From an uncultured Lachnospiraceae bacterium (GTDB lineage: Bacteria; Bacillota; Clostridia; Lachnospirales; Lachnospiraceae), in contig CAKRPS010000006.1 of NCBI GenBank assembly GCA_934385475.1, positions 23,286 to 87,285 on the forward strand: DNA of 64,000 bases, written 5' to 3'. The notes beneath the pieces are model-generated. The model saw only the letters and a program-made list of their open reading frames with translations. It had not been told where the DNA came from and made no database searches. Both the position numbers and the translations under genes were made by a program. Positions 43,530 to 51,674 of this stretch are shown piece after piece. Position 1 is the first letter of the stretch. The number at the start of each line of letters is the position of its first letter.

Positions 43530-43812
43530 TTATTGATGGTAAAGCCATGAACAGAGTACCTTTCGTGTTACATTGGCCGTAACCGTCTTTTAATACCTGG
43601 GTAGCTGTGACGGAATCATTCACGTTATAGCCAAATTTGATCTCATTTCTGACAAAGTCATAGATTTCCTTGATTTTATGAAAATCATCCAACTGTTTCC
43701 AGTTTCGCGCAAGAATCAGGGACTGAATCTGAGGAGAGTTGCATCTCCATTCCGCAGACTTTTTTGGCATATCCGTGAGGTCTGCAATACAAAATATTGT
43801 GAGAAGATCACG
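43530..43812 (-). pseudogene. Truncated transglutaminase-like gene
   Basis: On the minus strand, codons from about 43812 to 43530 read a continuous piece of a transglutaminase-like domain: ADLTDMPKKSAEW, then DDFHKIKEIYDFVRNEIKF and GYNVNDSVTATQVLKDGYGQC, with the catalytic Cys in DGYGQCNTKGTLFMAL. After MAL the homology stops abruptly and the frame runs into the 3' end of the CPBP gene. The catalytic His and Asp that should follow are missing. Upstream the frame reaches a stop near 43850 with no ribosome site. It is the N-terminal half of a gene cut off by a deletion. Confidence 0.75.
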
Positions 43813-43975
43813 CTGATCTTCTGCAACTCTGTAATAAAATAAATTGTATCAGAACATGAAAAAAATAACTTTCAAAAATTTGCTGACATTAAAAACAGAT
43901 TCCATATTGTATATAGAAATGACAATATAGAGGCACAATTAAGAAAATTAGGCGTTATAAAATGAAAATTATTTA
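43813..43975. other. AT-rich spacer without genes
   Basis: A stretch much richer in A+T than its neighbours, between the transglutaminase remnant and the gltB promoter. No gene or stable hairpin was recognised. The change in composition and the adjoining broken gene suggest a former insertion or deletion site. Confidence 0.5.
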
Positions 43976-44006
43976 AATTGTCAAATTATCTGACAATTAT
44001 ATAAAT
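43976..44006 (+). promoter_or_regulatory. Promoter of gltB with an inverted repeat over the -35 box
   Basis: TTGTCA (43978-43983), 16-base spacer, TATAAA (44000-44005). AATTGTCA (43976-43983) and TGACAATT (43991-43998) are perfect 8-base inverted arms with a 7-base gap, overlapping the -35 box, so a dimeric regulator could bind here. The gene downstream makes glutamate, so a nitrogen-responsive repressor or activator is plausible but not shown. Confidence 0.55.
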
Positions 44007-44051
44007 AGTTTTTATTTACAAGTAGAGGATGAGGGTGTATAGTAAACTTGC

Positions 44052-44095
44052 AGGTCGCAAAGGAGCGGTGTACGTTCCCTTTGCGACCTTTTTTC
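44052..44095 (+). terminator. Intrinsic terminator in the gltB leader (possible attenuator)
   Basis: AGGTCGCAAAGG (44052-44063) and CCTTTGCGACCT (44078-44089) form 12 perfect pairs, followed by six T. It lies downstream of the promoter at 43978-44005 and about 90 bases upstream of gltB, with no completed gene in between. It therefore would stop transcription before gltB unless relieved. Confidence 0.8.
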
Positions 44096-44158
44096 GTAAT
44101 AAGAAAATGCTCGTATATAGTGGGGGAAAAAGTTATCTCACCGGAGCAAGCTTTTTAC
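44095..44158. repeat. Interspersed palindromic repeat, copy 1
   Basis: Begins GTAATAAGAAAATGCTC, directly after the T-tract of the leader terminator, and ends in an imperfect hairpin: AAAAAGTTATCTC (44127-44139), CACC, GAGCAAGCTTTTT (44144-44156). The same order of segments, with about 80 percent identity by eye, occurs at 61418-61483, also directly after a terminator T-tract. This copy's hairpin has decayed at a few positions. Confidence 0.7.
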
Positions 44159-44184
44159 TAATTGAGGGAAATAGGAGGTTTCAT

Positions 44185-47100
44185 ATGTTTGACGCGAGAA
44201 TGACAGTGCCGGAAGCACCACTGCACCGTGCAGAGTTCGAACATGATAACTGCGGTATCGGAGCCTGTGTGAACATTAAGGGACAGAAGAGCCGCGCAAT
44301 CGTGGAAAATGCGCTTCGGATCGTGGAAAATCTGGAGCACAGAGCCGGTAAGGATGCTGAAGGCAAGACAGGTGATGGTGTCGGTATTCTGACGCAGGTA
44401 CCGCACAAGTTTATGAAAAAGGTCACGAAAGAGCTGGGAATCGAAATTGGTGGAGAGCGTGAGTATGGCGTTGGCAATTTCTTTTTCCCGCAGGATGAGC
44501 TGCAGCGTAATCAGGCAAAGAAAATGTTTGAGATCATTGCAGAGAAGGAAGGATTAAAATTCCTTGGATGGAGACAGGTTCCGACCGTGCCGTCTGTGCT
44601 GGGACACAAGGCAGTAGAGTGTATGCCCTGTATTATGCAGGCATTTATCCAGAAACCGGCGCACACGGAGAAGGGAATCGACTTTGACAGAAAATTATAT
44701 ATTTTGAGAAGAACCTTTGAGCAGTCTACCGATGTGACATATGTGGTCAGCTTATCGAGCCGTACCATTGTCTACAAGGGTATGTTTCTGGTAGGACAGC
44801 TCCGGACGTTCTTTTCCGATTTACAGGATAAAGATTATGAGTCGGCGATCGCAATCGTCCACTCCCGTTTCTCAACCAACACAAATCCAAGCTGGGAGAG
44901 AGCGCATCCGAACCGTTTTATCGTGCACAACGGAGAGATCAATACTATTCGCGGCAACGCAGATAAAATGCAGGCCCGTGAGGAAAATATGGAATCGGAG
45001 CATCTGACAGGACAGATGCACAAGATTCTTCCGGCGATCAATGCATCCGGATCTGATTCGGCAATGCTTGACAATACGCTGGAGTTCCTGGTGATGAGCG
45101 GTATGCCGCTTCCGCTGGCAGTCATGATCACAATCCCGGAACCCTGGGAAAACAACAAGACCATGTCCCAGAAGAAAAAGGATTTCTACCAATATTATGC
45201 GACGATGATGGAGCCGTGGGACGGTCCGGCATCGATCCTGTTTTCCGATGGAGATATCATGGGAGCTGTGCTTGACCGGAATGGTCTGCGCCCTTCCCGG
45301 TATCTGATCACCGAAGATGACACGCTGATCCTTTCTTCGGAGGTTGGCGTACTGGACATTGATCCGTCGAAGATCGTGGAAAAAGAGAGACTTCATCCCG
45401 GCAAAATGCTTCTGGTGGACACCGTGGCAGGCCGTGTGATCGATGACGATGAACTGAAAGAAAAATATGCTTCCGCACAGCCGTACGGCGAGTGGATCGA
45501 CAGCCAGATGGTTGCCCTGAAGGATCTCAAGATCCCGAACCAGCGCGTGCCGGAGTTTACCTATGAAGAGAGACAGCGGATGCAGAAGGCATTCGGCTAT
45601 ACCTATGAGGAATTAAAATCGAGCATCCTGCCGATGGCAAAGAACGGCACGGAGGCGATCGCTGCGATGGGAGTGGACACGCCGCTTCCGGTGTTGTCCA
45701 AAGCGCATCATCCGCTGTTCCACTACTTTAAGCAGCTTTTTGCACAGGTGACAAACCCGCCGATCGACGCGATCCGTGAGGAGATCGTAACGTCCACGAC
45801 GGTCTATCTTGGCAGGGACGGAAACCTGCTGGAGGAAGTGCCGGAAAACTGTAACATGCTGAAAGTGCACAATCCGATCCTGACCAACACCGACCTTTTG
45901 AAGATCAAGAATATGAAGGCGGAGGGCTTTAAGGTAGAGGTCATTCCGATTACCTACTATAAGAACACCAGTCTGGAGAAGGCGATTGACCGTCTTTTCG
46001 TGGAGGTGGACAGAGCCTACCGTGACGGAGCCAACATCATCATCCTTTCGGATCGTGGTGTGGATGAGAATCGTGTGGCGATCCCGTCGCTGCTTGCCGT
46101 GTCTGCTTTGCAGCAGCATCTGGTCAGCACAAAAAAGAGAACCAGCGTGGACATTATTCTGGAGTCCGCAGAGCCACGTGAGGTACATCATTTTGCAACA
46201 CTGCTGGGCTTTGGTGCTTCTGCGATCAACCCGTATCTGGCGCAGGAGACGATCAAGGAGCTGATCGATAACCATATGCTGGACAAGGACTACTATGCAG
46301 CCGTCAACGATTACAATGCGGCGGTTCTGCATGGCATCGTGAAGATTGCTTCGAAAATGGGTATTTCCACGATCCAGTCCTATCAGGGATCCAAGATCTT
46401 TGAGGCGATCGGTATTGATAAGGAAGTGATCAACAAGTATTTTACCAATACAGTCTGCCGCGTAGGCGGTATCACTTTGAAGGATATTGAAAAAGAGGTC
46501 GATACGTTACATTCCATGGCGTTTGATCCGCTTGGTCTTTCCACAGACCTGACGCTGGACAACCCGGGACATCATCAGATGAGAAGCGGCGCCGACGAGC
46601 ACCTTTACAATCCGGAGACGATCCATCTTCTGCAGGAGTCCACAAGACGCGGGGACTACGAGATGTTCAAGCAGTATACGGCGGCTGTCACAAATGAGGA
46701 CAGCATAAAGAACCTGCGGGGACTGATGGATTTCAACTATCCGAAAAAGGCAGTTCCGATCGAGGAGGTGGAGAGTGTCGACACGATCGTGACCAGATTC
46801 AAGACAGGTGCGATGTCCTATGGATCAATTTCCAAAGAAGCGCATGAGACGATGGCGATCGCCATGAACAGACTGCACGGCAAATCCAATTCCGGCGAGG
46901 GTGGAGAAGATAAAGAGAGACTGACGCTGGGGGCAGACGGACTTAACCGTTGTTCTGCGATCAAGCAGGTGGCATCGGGACGTTTCGGTGTGACCAGCGA
47001 GTATCTGAACAGTGCGCAGGAGATTCAGATCAAGATGGCACAGGGAGCAAAACCGGGAGAAGGCGGACATCTGCCGGGTGGCAAGGTTTACCCATGGATT

Positions 47101-48738
47101 GCAAAGACCAGACATTCTACGCCGGGTGTAGGACTGATCTCCCCGCCGCCGCACCATGATATTTATTCTATTGAGGATCTGGCACAGTTAATTTATGACT
47201 TGAAAAATGCAAATACAAAGGCACGTATTTCCGTAAAACTGGTATCGGAGTCGGGAGTCGGTACGGTCGCTGCCGGTGTTGCCAAGGCAGGAGCACAGGT
47301 TATTCTGGTATCCGGTTACGATGGCGGTACAGGTGCTGCACCGCGTAACTCGATCCACAATGCAGGACTTCCGTGGGAGCTTGGTCTGGCAGAGACACAT
47401 CAGACATTGATCCAGAACGGTCTGCGAAACAAGGTTCGTATCGAGACAGACGGTAAGCTGATGAGCGGACGTGATGTTGCAATCGCAGCGATCCTCGGAG
47501 CGGAGGAGTTCGGTTTTGCGACAGCGCCGCTTGTAACGATGGGCTGTGTGATGATGCGTGTCTGCAACCTGGATACCTGTCCGGTCGGCGTGGCTACTCA
47601 GAACCCGGAGCTGCGTAAACGCTTTAAGGGAAAACCGGAGTACGTAGAAAACTTCATGCGCTTTATCGCACAGGAACTGCGGGAATATATGGCAAAGCTC
47701 GGTGTGCGTACCGTCGATGAGTTGGTTGGCCGTACCGATCTTTTGAAGGTAAAAGAGAATCTGACAGAGCGTCAGAAGAAGATCGATCTGAGCCAGATTT
47801 TGGAAAATCCCTACGAGGGAAGCAAGGAAAAATGTATTTTCGATCCGAAACAGGTTTATGATTTTGAACTGGAGAAGACGCTGGATGAAAAGGTGCTCTT
47901 GAAGCAGCTTTCCAAAGCGCTTGAGAGCGGACAGAAGAGAAGCCTTGAGGTGGATGTCAAGAACACGGATCGTACCTTCGGAACTATCTTTGGCTCGGAG
48001 ATCACCAGAAGATTCGGCGATACGCTGGAGGAGGATACCTACCGTATTCTCTGTAACGGGTCTGGCGGTCAGAGCTTTGGAGCTTTCATCCCGAAGGGAC
48101 TGACGCTGGAACTGGTCGGCGATTCCAACGACTATTTTGGAAAAGGACTTTCCGGCGGCAAGCTGGTGGTTTATCCGCCGAAGGGAACGAAGTTCAAGCA
48201 GGATGAAAACATCATTATCGGTAACGTGGCACTTTACGGGGCAACCTCCGGAAAAGCGTTTATCAACGGTGTGGCAGGCGAGCGTTTCTGCGTACGTAAC
48301 TCCGGTGCTCATGCAGTTGTAGAGGGCGTGGGCGACCATGGCTGCGAGTATATGACAGGCGGCCGCGTGGTAATTATCGGATCTGTCGGCAAGAACTTTG
48401 CAGCCGGAATGAGCGGCGGTATCGCTTATGTTCTGGATGAGAACAATGACCTGTATACCAAGACCAACAAAGAGATGGTTTCTTCCTATGAGATCACATC
48501 CAAGTACGATGTGCTGGAACTCAAGGAGATGATCAAAGAACATGTTGCTTATACCAATTCTGTCAAAGGAAAAGAGATTCTGGACAATTTCGGAGAGTAT
48601 CTGCCGAAATTCAAGAAGATCATTCCACACGATTACGAGAGAATGCTCAAACTGATCGTGCAGATGGAAGAAAAAGGCTTGAGCGCTGAACAGGCACAGA
48701 TCGAAGCGTTCTATGCAAACCAGAAGACAAAGGCCTGA
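44185..48738 (+). CDS. gltB: Glutamate synthase large subunit
   Basis: 1517 residues. A short propeptide precedes Cys23 (DNCGIGACV), the N-terminal nucleophile of the glutaminase domain. The central and FMN domains follow (MSYGSISKEAHE, KPGEGGHLPGGK), then the [3Fe-4S] ligands in CVMMRVCNLDTCPVG (C-x5-C-x4-C), and the C-terminal beta-helix domain with Gly-rich repeats (GNVALYGATSGKAFI). With GltD it makes two glutamates from glutamine and 2-oxoglutarate using NADPH. ATG 44185 follows AGGAGG; the in-frame extension to 44029 crosses the leader terminator and was rejected. Confidence 0.97.
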   Translation: MFDARMTVPEAPLHRAEFEHDNCGIGACVNIKGQKSRAIVENALRIVENLEHRAGKDAEGKTGDGVGILTQVPHKFMKKVTKELGIEIGGEREYGVGNFFFPQDELQRNQAKKMFEIIAEKEGLKFLGWRQVPTVPSVLGHKAVECMPCIMQAFIQKPAHTEKGIDFDRKLYILRRTFEQSTDVTYVVSLSSRTIVYKGMFLVGQLRTFFSDLQDKDYESAIAIVHSRFSTNTNPSWERAHPNRFIVHNGEINTIRGNADKMQAREENMESEHLTGQMHKILPAINASGSDSAMLDNTLEFLVMSGMPLPLAVMITIPEPWENNKTMSQKKKDFYQYYATMMEPWDGPASILFSDGDIMGAVLDRNGLRPSRYLITEDDTLILSSEVGVLDIDPSKIVEKERLHPGKMLLVDTVAGRVIDDDELKEKYASAQPYGEWIDSQMVALKDLKIPNQRVPEFTYEERQRMQKAFGYTYEELKSSILPMAKNGTEAIAAMGVDTPLPVLSKAHHPLFHYFKQLFAQVTNPPIDAIREEIVTSTTVYLGRDGNLLEEVPENCNMLKVHNPILTNTDLLKIKNMKAEGFKVEVIPITYYKNTSLEKAIDRLFVEVDRAYRDGANIIILSDRGVDENRVAIPSLLAVSALQQHLVSTKKRTSVDIILESAEPREVHHFATLLGFGASAINPYLAQETIKELIDNHMLDKDYYAAVNDYNAAVLHGIVKIASKMGISTIQSYQGSKIFEAIGIDKEVINKYFTNTVCRVGGITLKDIEKEVDTLHSMAFDPLGLSTDLTLDNPGHHQMRSGADEHLYNPETIHLLQESTRRGDYEMFKQYTAAVTNEDSIKNLRGLMDFNYPKKAVPIEEVESVDTIVTRFKTGAMSYGSISKEAHETMAIAMNRLHGKSNSGEGGEDKERLTLGADGLNRCSAIKQVASGRFGVTSEYLNSAQEIQIKMAQGAKPGEGGHLPGGKVYPWIAKTRHSTPGVGLISPPPHHDIYSIEDLAQLIYDLKNANTKARISVKLVSESGVGTVAAGVAKAGAQVILVSGYDGGTGAAPRNSIHNAGLPWELGLAETHQTLIQNGLRNKVRIETDGKLMSGRDVAIAAILGAEEFGFATAPLVTMGCVMMRVCNLDTCPVGVATQNPELRKRFKGKPEYVENFMRFIAQELREYMAKLGVRTVDELVGRTDLLKVKENLTERQKKIDLSQILENPYEGSKEKCIFDPKQVYDFELEKTLDEKVLLKQLSKALESGQKRSLEVDVKNTDRTFGTIFGSEITRRFGDTLEEDTYRILCNGSGGQSFGAFIPKGLTLELVGDSNDYFGKGLSGGKLVVYPPKGTKFKQDENIIIGNVALYGATSGKAFINGVAGERFCVRNSGAHAVVEGVGDHGCEYMTGGRVVIIGSVGKNFAAGMSGGIAYVLDENNDLYTKTNKEMVSSYEITSKYDVLELKEMIKEHVAYTNSVKGKEILDNFGEYLPKFKKIIPHDYERMLKLIVQMEEKGLSAEQAQIEAFYANQKTKA

Positions 48739-48757
48739 TGGGAAAGGAGATAAGAGC

Positions 48758-50251
48758 ATGGGAAAACCAACTGGATTTATGGATTATGAGCGCAAAGTCA
48801 GCAAGGATGTAAGTCCGAAGGAGCGCATTAAGAATTTTAACGAATTTCATGAGCACTTGCCCATGGAAGAGCAGCAGCTTCAAGGGGCACGCTGTATGGA
48901 TTGTGGTGTACCGTTCTGTCAGGCAGGCATGACACTGTGCGGGATGACTTCCGGTTGTCCGCTGCACAATCTGGTGCCCGAATGGAACGATCTGGTGTAC
49001 ACCGGCAACTGGGAGCAGGCGTATAATAGACTGCACAAGACCAACAACTTCCCGGAATTTACTTCAAGAGTGTGCCCGGCGTTGTGCGAGGCAGCCTGCA
49101 CCTGCGGACTGAACGGTGATCCGGTTTCCACCAAGGAAAACGAGTATGCGATCATTGAGAACGCTTATGAAAAAGGCTATGCCAAGGCAAATCCGCCGAA
49201 GGTGAGAAGCGACAAAAAGGTGGCAGTTGTGGGAAGCGGCCCGTCCGGACTTGCTGTGGCAGACCAGCTTAACAAAAGAGGACATCACGTGACGGTCTTT
49301 GAACGGTCAGACAGGATCGGCGGACTTCTGATGTATGGGATCCCGAATATGAAGCTGGAAAAGCATATCATTGATCGGAAGATCAAGGTGATGGAAGAAG
49401 AAGGCATCACGTTTGTGACAGGAGCCAACATTGGTCAGGACATCAAGGCAGAGAAACTTCTGAAAGAATTTGACCGGGTGGTACTTTGCTGCGGTTCCTC
49501 CAATCCGAGAGACATCACAGCGCCGGGAAGAGACGCAAAGGGAATCTATTTTGCAGTAGATTTTCTGACCAGAAACACAAAGAGTCTGTTAGATTCAGAT
49601 TTTCAGGATAAAAAGTATGTAGATACCAAGGATAAGGATGTGGTCATCATCGGTGGTGGTGATACTGGCAATGACTGTGTAGGAACGGCCATCCGGCATG
49701 GTGCAAAATCGGTGACTCAGATCGAGATGATGCCGAAGGCTCCGGATCAGAGAGCGCAGAACAATCCGTGGCCGGAGTGGCCGAAAGTCTGCAAGACGGA
49801 TTACGGCCAGCAGGAGGCGATCGCTGTGTACGGTCATGATCCGCGGATCTACGAGTCGACCGTGAAAGAATTTATCAAAGATAAAAGCGGAAATCTGAAG
49901 GCAGTCAAGATCGTTTCACTGACCTGGGAAAAGGATCCGCAGACCGGCCGCATGAATATGAAAGAGGTAGCCGGCTCCGAAAAGATCCTGGACGCGCAGA
50001 TCGTGCTGATCGCGGCAGGATTTCTGGGAAGCCAGAAGTACGTGACCGACGCATTTAAGCTGGAACTGGATGGCAGGACAAATGTTAAGACAGCACCCGG
50101 TAAATTTGCAACCAGCGCGGACAAGGTATTCGTAGCGGGAGATATGCACACCGGACAGTCACTTGTGGTGAAAGCGATCCGCCAGGGACGCGAGTGTGCA
50201 AGGGAAGTGGATGAAAGCCTGATGGGCTACACGAATATGTATATTCAGTAA
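48758..50251 (+). CDS. gltD: Glutamate synthase small subunit (NADPH)
   Basis: 497 residues. The N-terminal [4Fe-4S] domain is Cys-rich (CMDCGVPFC, GCPLHN, CPALCEAACTCG). The first dinucleotide fold, VVGSGPSGLAVADQL, binds FAD and the second, VIIGGGDTGNDCVG, binds NADPH. It passes electrons to GltB. ATG 48758 follows GGAAAGGAG, 19 bases after gltB. A perfect 20-bp inverted repeat downstream ends the operon. Confidence 0.97.
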   Translation: MGKPTGFMDYERKVSKDVSPKERIKNFNEFHEHLPMEEQQLQGARCMDCGVPFCQAGMTLCGMTSGCPLHNLVPEWNDLVYTGNWEQAYNRLHKTNNFPEFTSRVCPALCEAACTCGLNGDPVSTKENEYAIIENAYEKGYAKANPPKVRSDKKVAVVGSGPSGLAVADQLNKRGHHVTVFERSDRIGGLLMYGIPNMKLEKHIIDRKIKVMEEEGITFVTGANIGQDIKAEKLLKEFDRVVLCCGSSNPRDITAPGRDAKGIYFAVDFLTRNTKSLLDSDFQDKKYVDTKDKDVVIIGGGDTGNDCVGTAIRHGAKSVTQIEMMPKAPDQRAQNNPWPEWPKVCKTDYGQQEAIAVYGHDPRIYESTVKEFIKDKSGNLKAVKIVSLTWEKDPQTGRMNMKEVAGSEKILDAQIVLIAAGFLGSQKYVTDAFKLELDGRTNVKTAPGKFATSADKVFVAGDMHTGQSLVVKAIRQGRECAREVDESLMGYTNMYIQ

Positions 50252-50297
50252 AGCGATATATGGCGAAGGTGGTTCTGAATAGTTACCATGAAATGAA

Positions 50298-50338
50298 AAA
50301 GAAGCATCAGCGGAAAAGTTTTCCGCTGATGCTTCTTT
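50298..50338. terminator. Bidirectional terminator between gltD and asnA
   Basis: 50298-50317 and 50319-50338 are exact reverse complements around a single G, giving about 17 usable pairs with A-run and T-run ends (AAAGAAGCATCAGCGG / CCGCTGATGCTTCTTT). It serves both converging genes. Confidence 0.9.
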
Positions 50339-50360
50339 ACGTGACAGATTATTATTCATA

Positions 50361-51371
50361 TTATAGTAAGTTGATTCCGCCTTTGGCAGCCTCTTCCACA
50401 ATCGCCTCCGGCCAGAGGGAGCATTGCACCTCGCCGATGTGTGCTTTGCGCAGGAAGAACATACAGATACGGGACTGACCGATACCACCGCCGATCGTAT
50501 AAGGAAGCTCCTCGTTCAGGATCGCTTTCTGGAAAGGAAGCTCTGCGCGCTCCGGGCAGCCTGCCTTTTCAAGCTGGCTCTTGAGGGAATCCTTGTCAAC
50601 GCGGATACCCATGGAAGACAGTTCCAGTGCAATATCCAGAACCGGATAGTAAACTAAGATGTCGGCATTTAATTCCCAATCGTCATAGTCGGGTGCACGT
50701 CCGTCGTGCTTTTCACCGGATTCCAGAAGATCGCCGATTTTCATGACGCAGACAGCACCCTTTGCCTTGGTGATGTAATATTCACGCTCTTTGGGAGAAT
50801 AATCCGGGAACATATCTTCCAGCTCCTGTGTGGTGATGAAAAAGATGTCCGTCGGAAGGATTTCATGGATATAGTCGTACTGGATCGCCATGTATTTTTC
50901 TGTTTTGCGCAGTACGTTGTATACAGAGCGTACCGTAGATTTCAGAAATTCAACATTGCGCTCTTCCTTGGAGATAATCTTTTCCCAATCCCACTGGTCT
51001 ACATAGATGGAATGGATATTGTCTGTGATCTCGTCGCGGCGGACAGCACTCATATCAGTGTACAGTCCCTGCCCGTACTGAAAGCCGTAGCGCTTTAAGG
51101 CGTAACGTTTCCATTTAGCCAGAGAGTGTACGATCTCTGCTTCGCGGCCGTCCTGTTCCTTGATGTCGAAGGAGACGGGACGCTCTACACCATTTAAATT
51201 GTCGTTTAAGCCGGAGGTTGGATCCACGAAAAGCGGAGCAGACACACGCAGCAGATTCAGACGTTCGGAGAGAAGCCCCTGAAAGGCGTCTTTTACCAGT
51301 TTAATGCCCACCTGTGTATCGTACAGGTTCAGGGCAGAATGATAATCTTTTGGGATTGTCAAATGTTCCAT
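50361..51371 (-). CDS. asnA: Aspartate-ammonia ligase (asparagine synthetase A)
   Basis: 336-residue AsnA, which makes asparagine from aspartate, ammonia and ATP with the fold of class II tRNA synthetases. Recognisable parts are VSAPLFVDPTSGLNDNLNG, VHSLAKWKRYALKRYGF, GLYTDMSAVRRDE and GGGIGQSRICMFFL at the C-terminus. Length is standard. A GAGG ribosome site is 11 bases before the ATG. The upstream 50 bases contain AATCGAGGTTA twice, one copy being the ribosome site itself, and a TATAAT at 51397-51392. Ammonia use here complements the glutamate synthase next door. Confidence 0.95.
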   Translation of the reverse strand: MEHLTIPKDYHSALNLYDTQVGIKLVKDAFQGLLSERLNLLRVSAPLFVDPTSGLNDNLNGVERPVSFDIKEQDGREAEIVHSLAKWKRYALKRYGFQYGQGLYTDMSAVRRDEITDNIHSIYVDQWDWEKIISKEERNVEFLKSTVRSVYNVLRKTEKYMAIQYDYIHEILPTDIFFITTQELEDMFPDYSPKEREYYITKAKGAVCVMKIGDLLESGEKHDGRAPDYDDWELNADILVYYPVLDIALELSSMGIRVDKDSLKSQLEKAGCPERAELPFQKAILNEELPYTIGGGIGQSRICMFFLRKAHIGEVQCSLWPEAIVEEAAKGGINLL

Positions 51372-51551
51372 ATAAGAATAACCTCGATTCTATTATAATA
51401 ACCACTCTCTATTTAACCTCGATTTTGCCACAAAAGCAAGTAAAATCCGCATGTATTTTCAAAATAAAAGCAGCAATGTATGACTTGAAAATAAATGAAA
51501 AACAGGTTGCGTATTCTCGTTTCTTTTATGTCTAAATTGTTCCCTAATAAT
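51372..51551. other. Divergent asnA / radical-SAM promoter region, asnA side
   Basis: No gene is seen. On the minus strand there is a TATAAT (51397-51392) and two copies of AATCGAGGTTA about 33 bases apart. The remainder is AT-rich and featureless by eye. A T-box leader for asnA was looked for and not found; the implied asnA leader is very short. Confidence 0.4.
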
Positions 51552-51616
51552 AAACATATGTTCGAAAATCCTTGCCAAGCACATAAAGAAATGATATGAT
51601 AACAGAACAAACGTTT
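51552..51616 (+). promoter_or_regulatory. SOS-type promoter with two LexA-box-like sites
   Basis: TTGCCA (51572-51577), 17-base spacer, TATGAT (51595-51600) form a strong promoter. GAACAAACGTTT at 51605-51616 fits the Gram-positive LexA box core GAAC-RNRY-GTTY exactly and sits on the expected transcript start. AAACATATGTTC at 51552-51563, on the upstream side, fits with one mismatch in the first arm. Together they predict repression by LexA and induction by DNA damage. Confidence 0.72.
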
Positions 51617-51674
51617 GTACTGCGGAAGTATGCAAAAGAAAGCAGCGGAAGAACATGAAAGGAATGGAGCAGTC

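Noticed and set aside
44029-44184. N-terminal extension of GltB
   Set aside because: The in-frame extension crosses an intrinsic terminator and a repeat, and would displace the propeptide and N-terminal catalytic Cys from their normal position.
47188-48759. Long minus-strand reading frame (523 codons) opposite gltB
   Set aside because: It lies entirely opposite a well-supported gene, has no family resemblance and is a by-product of codon bias on the other strand.
51372-51551. T-box leader for asnA
   Set aside because: No T-box sequence (TGGNACCGCG) or terminator/antiterminator was found on the minus strand and the leader appears very short.
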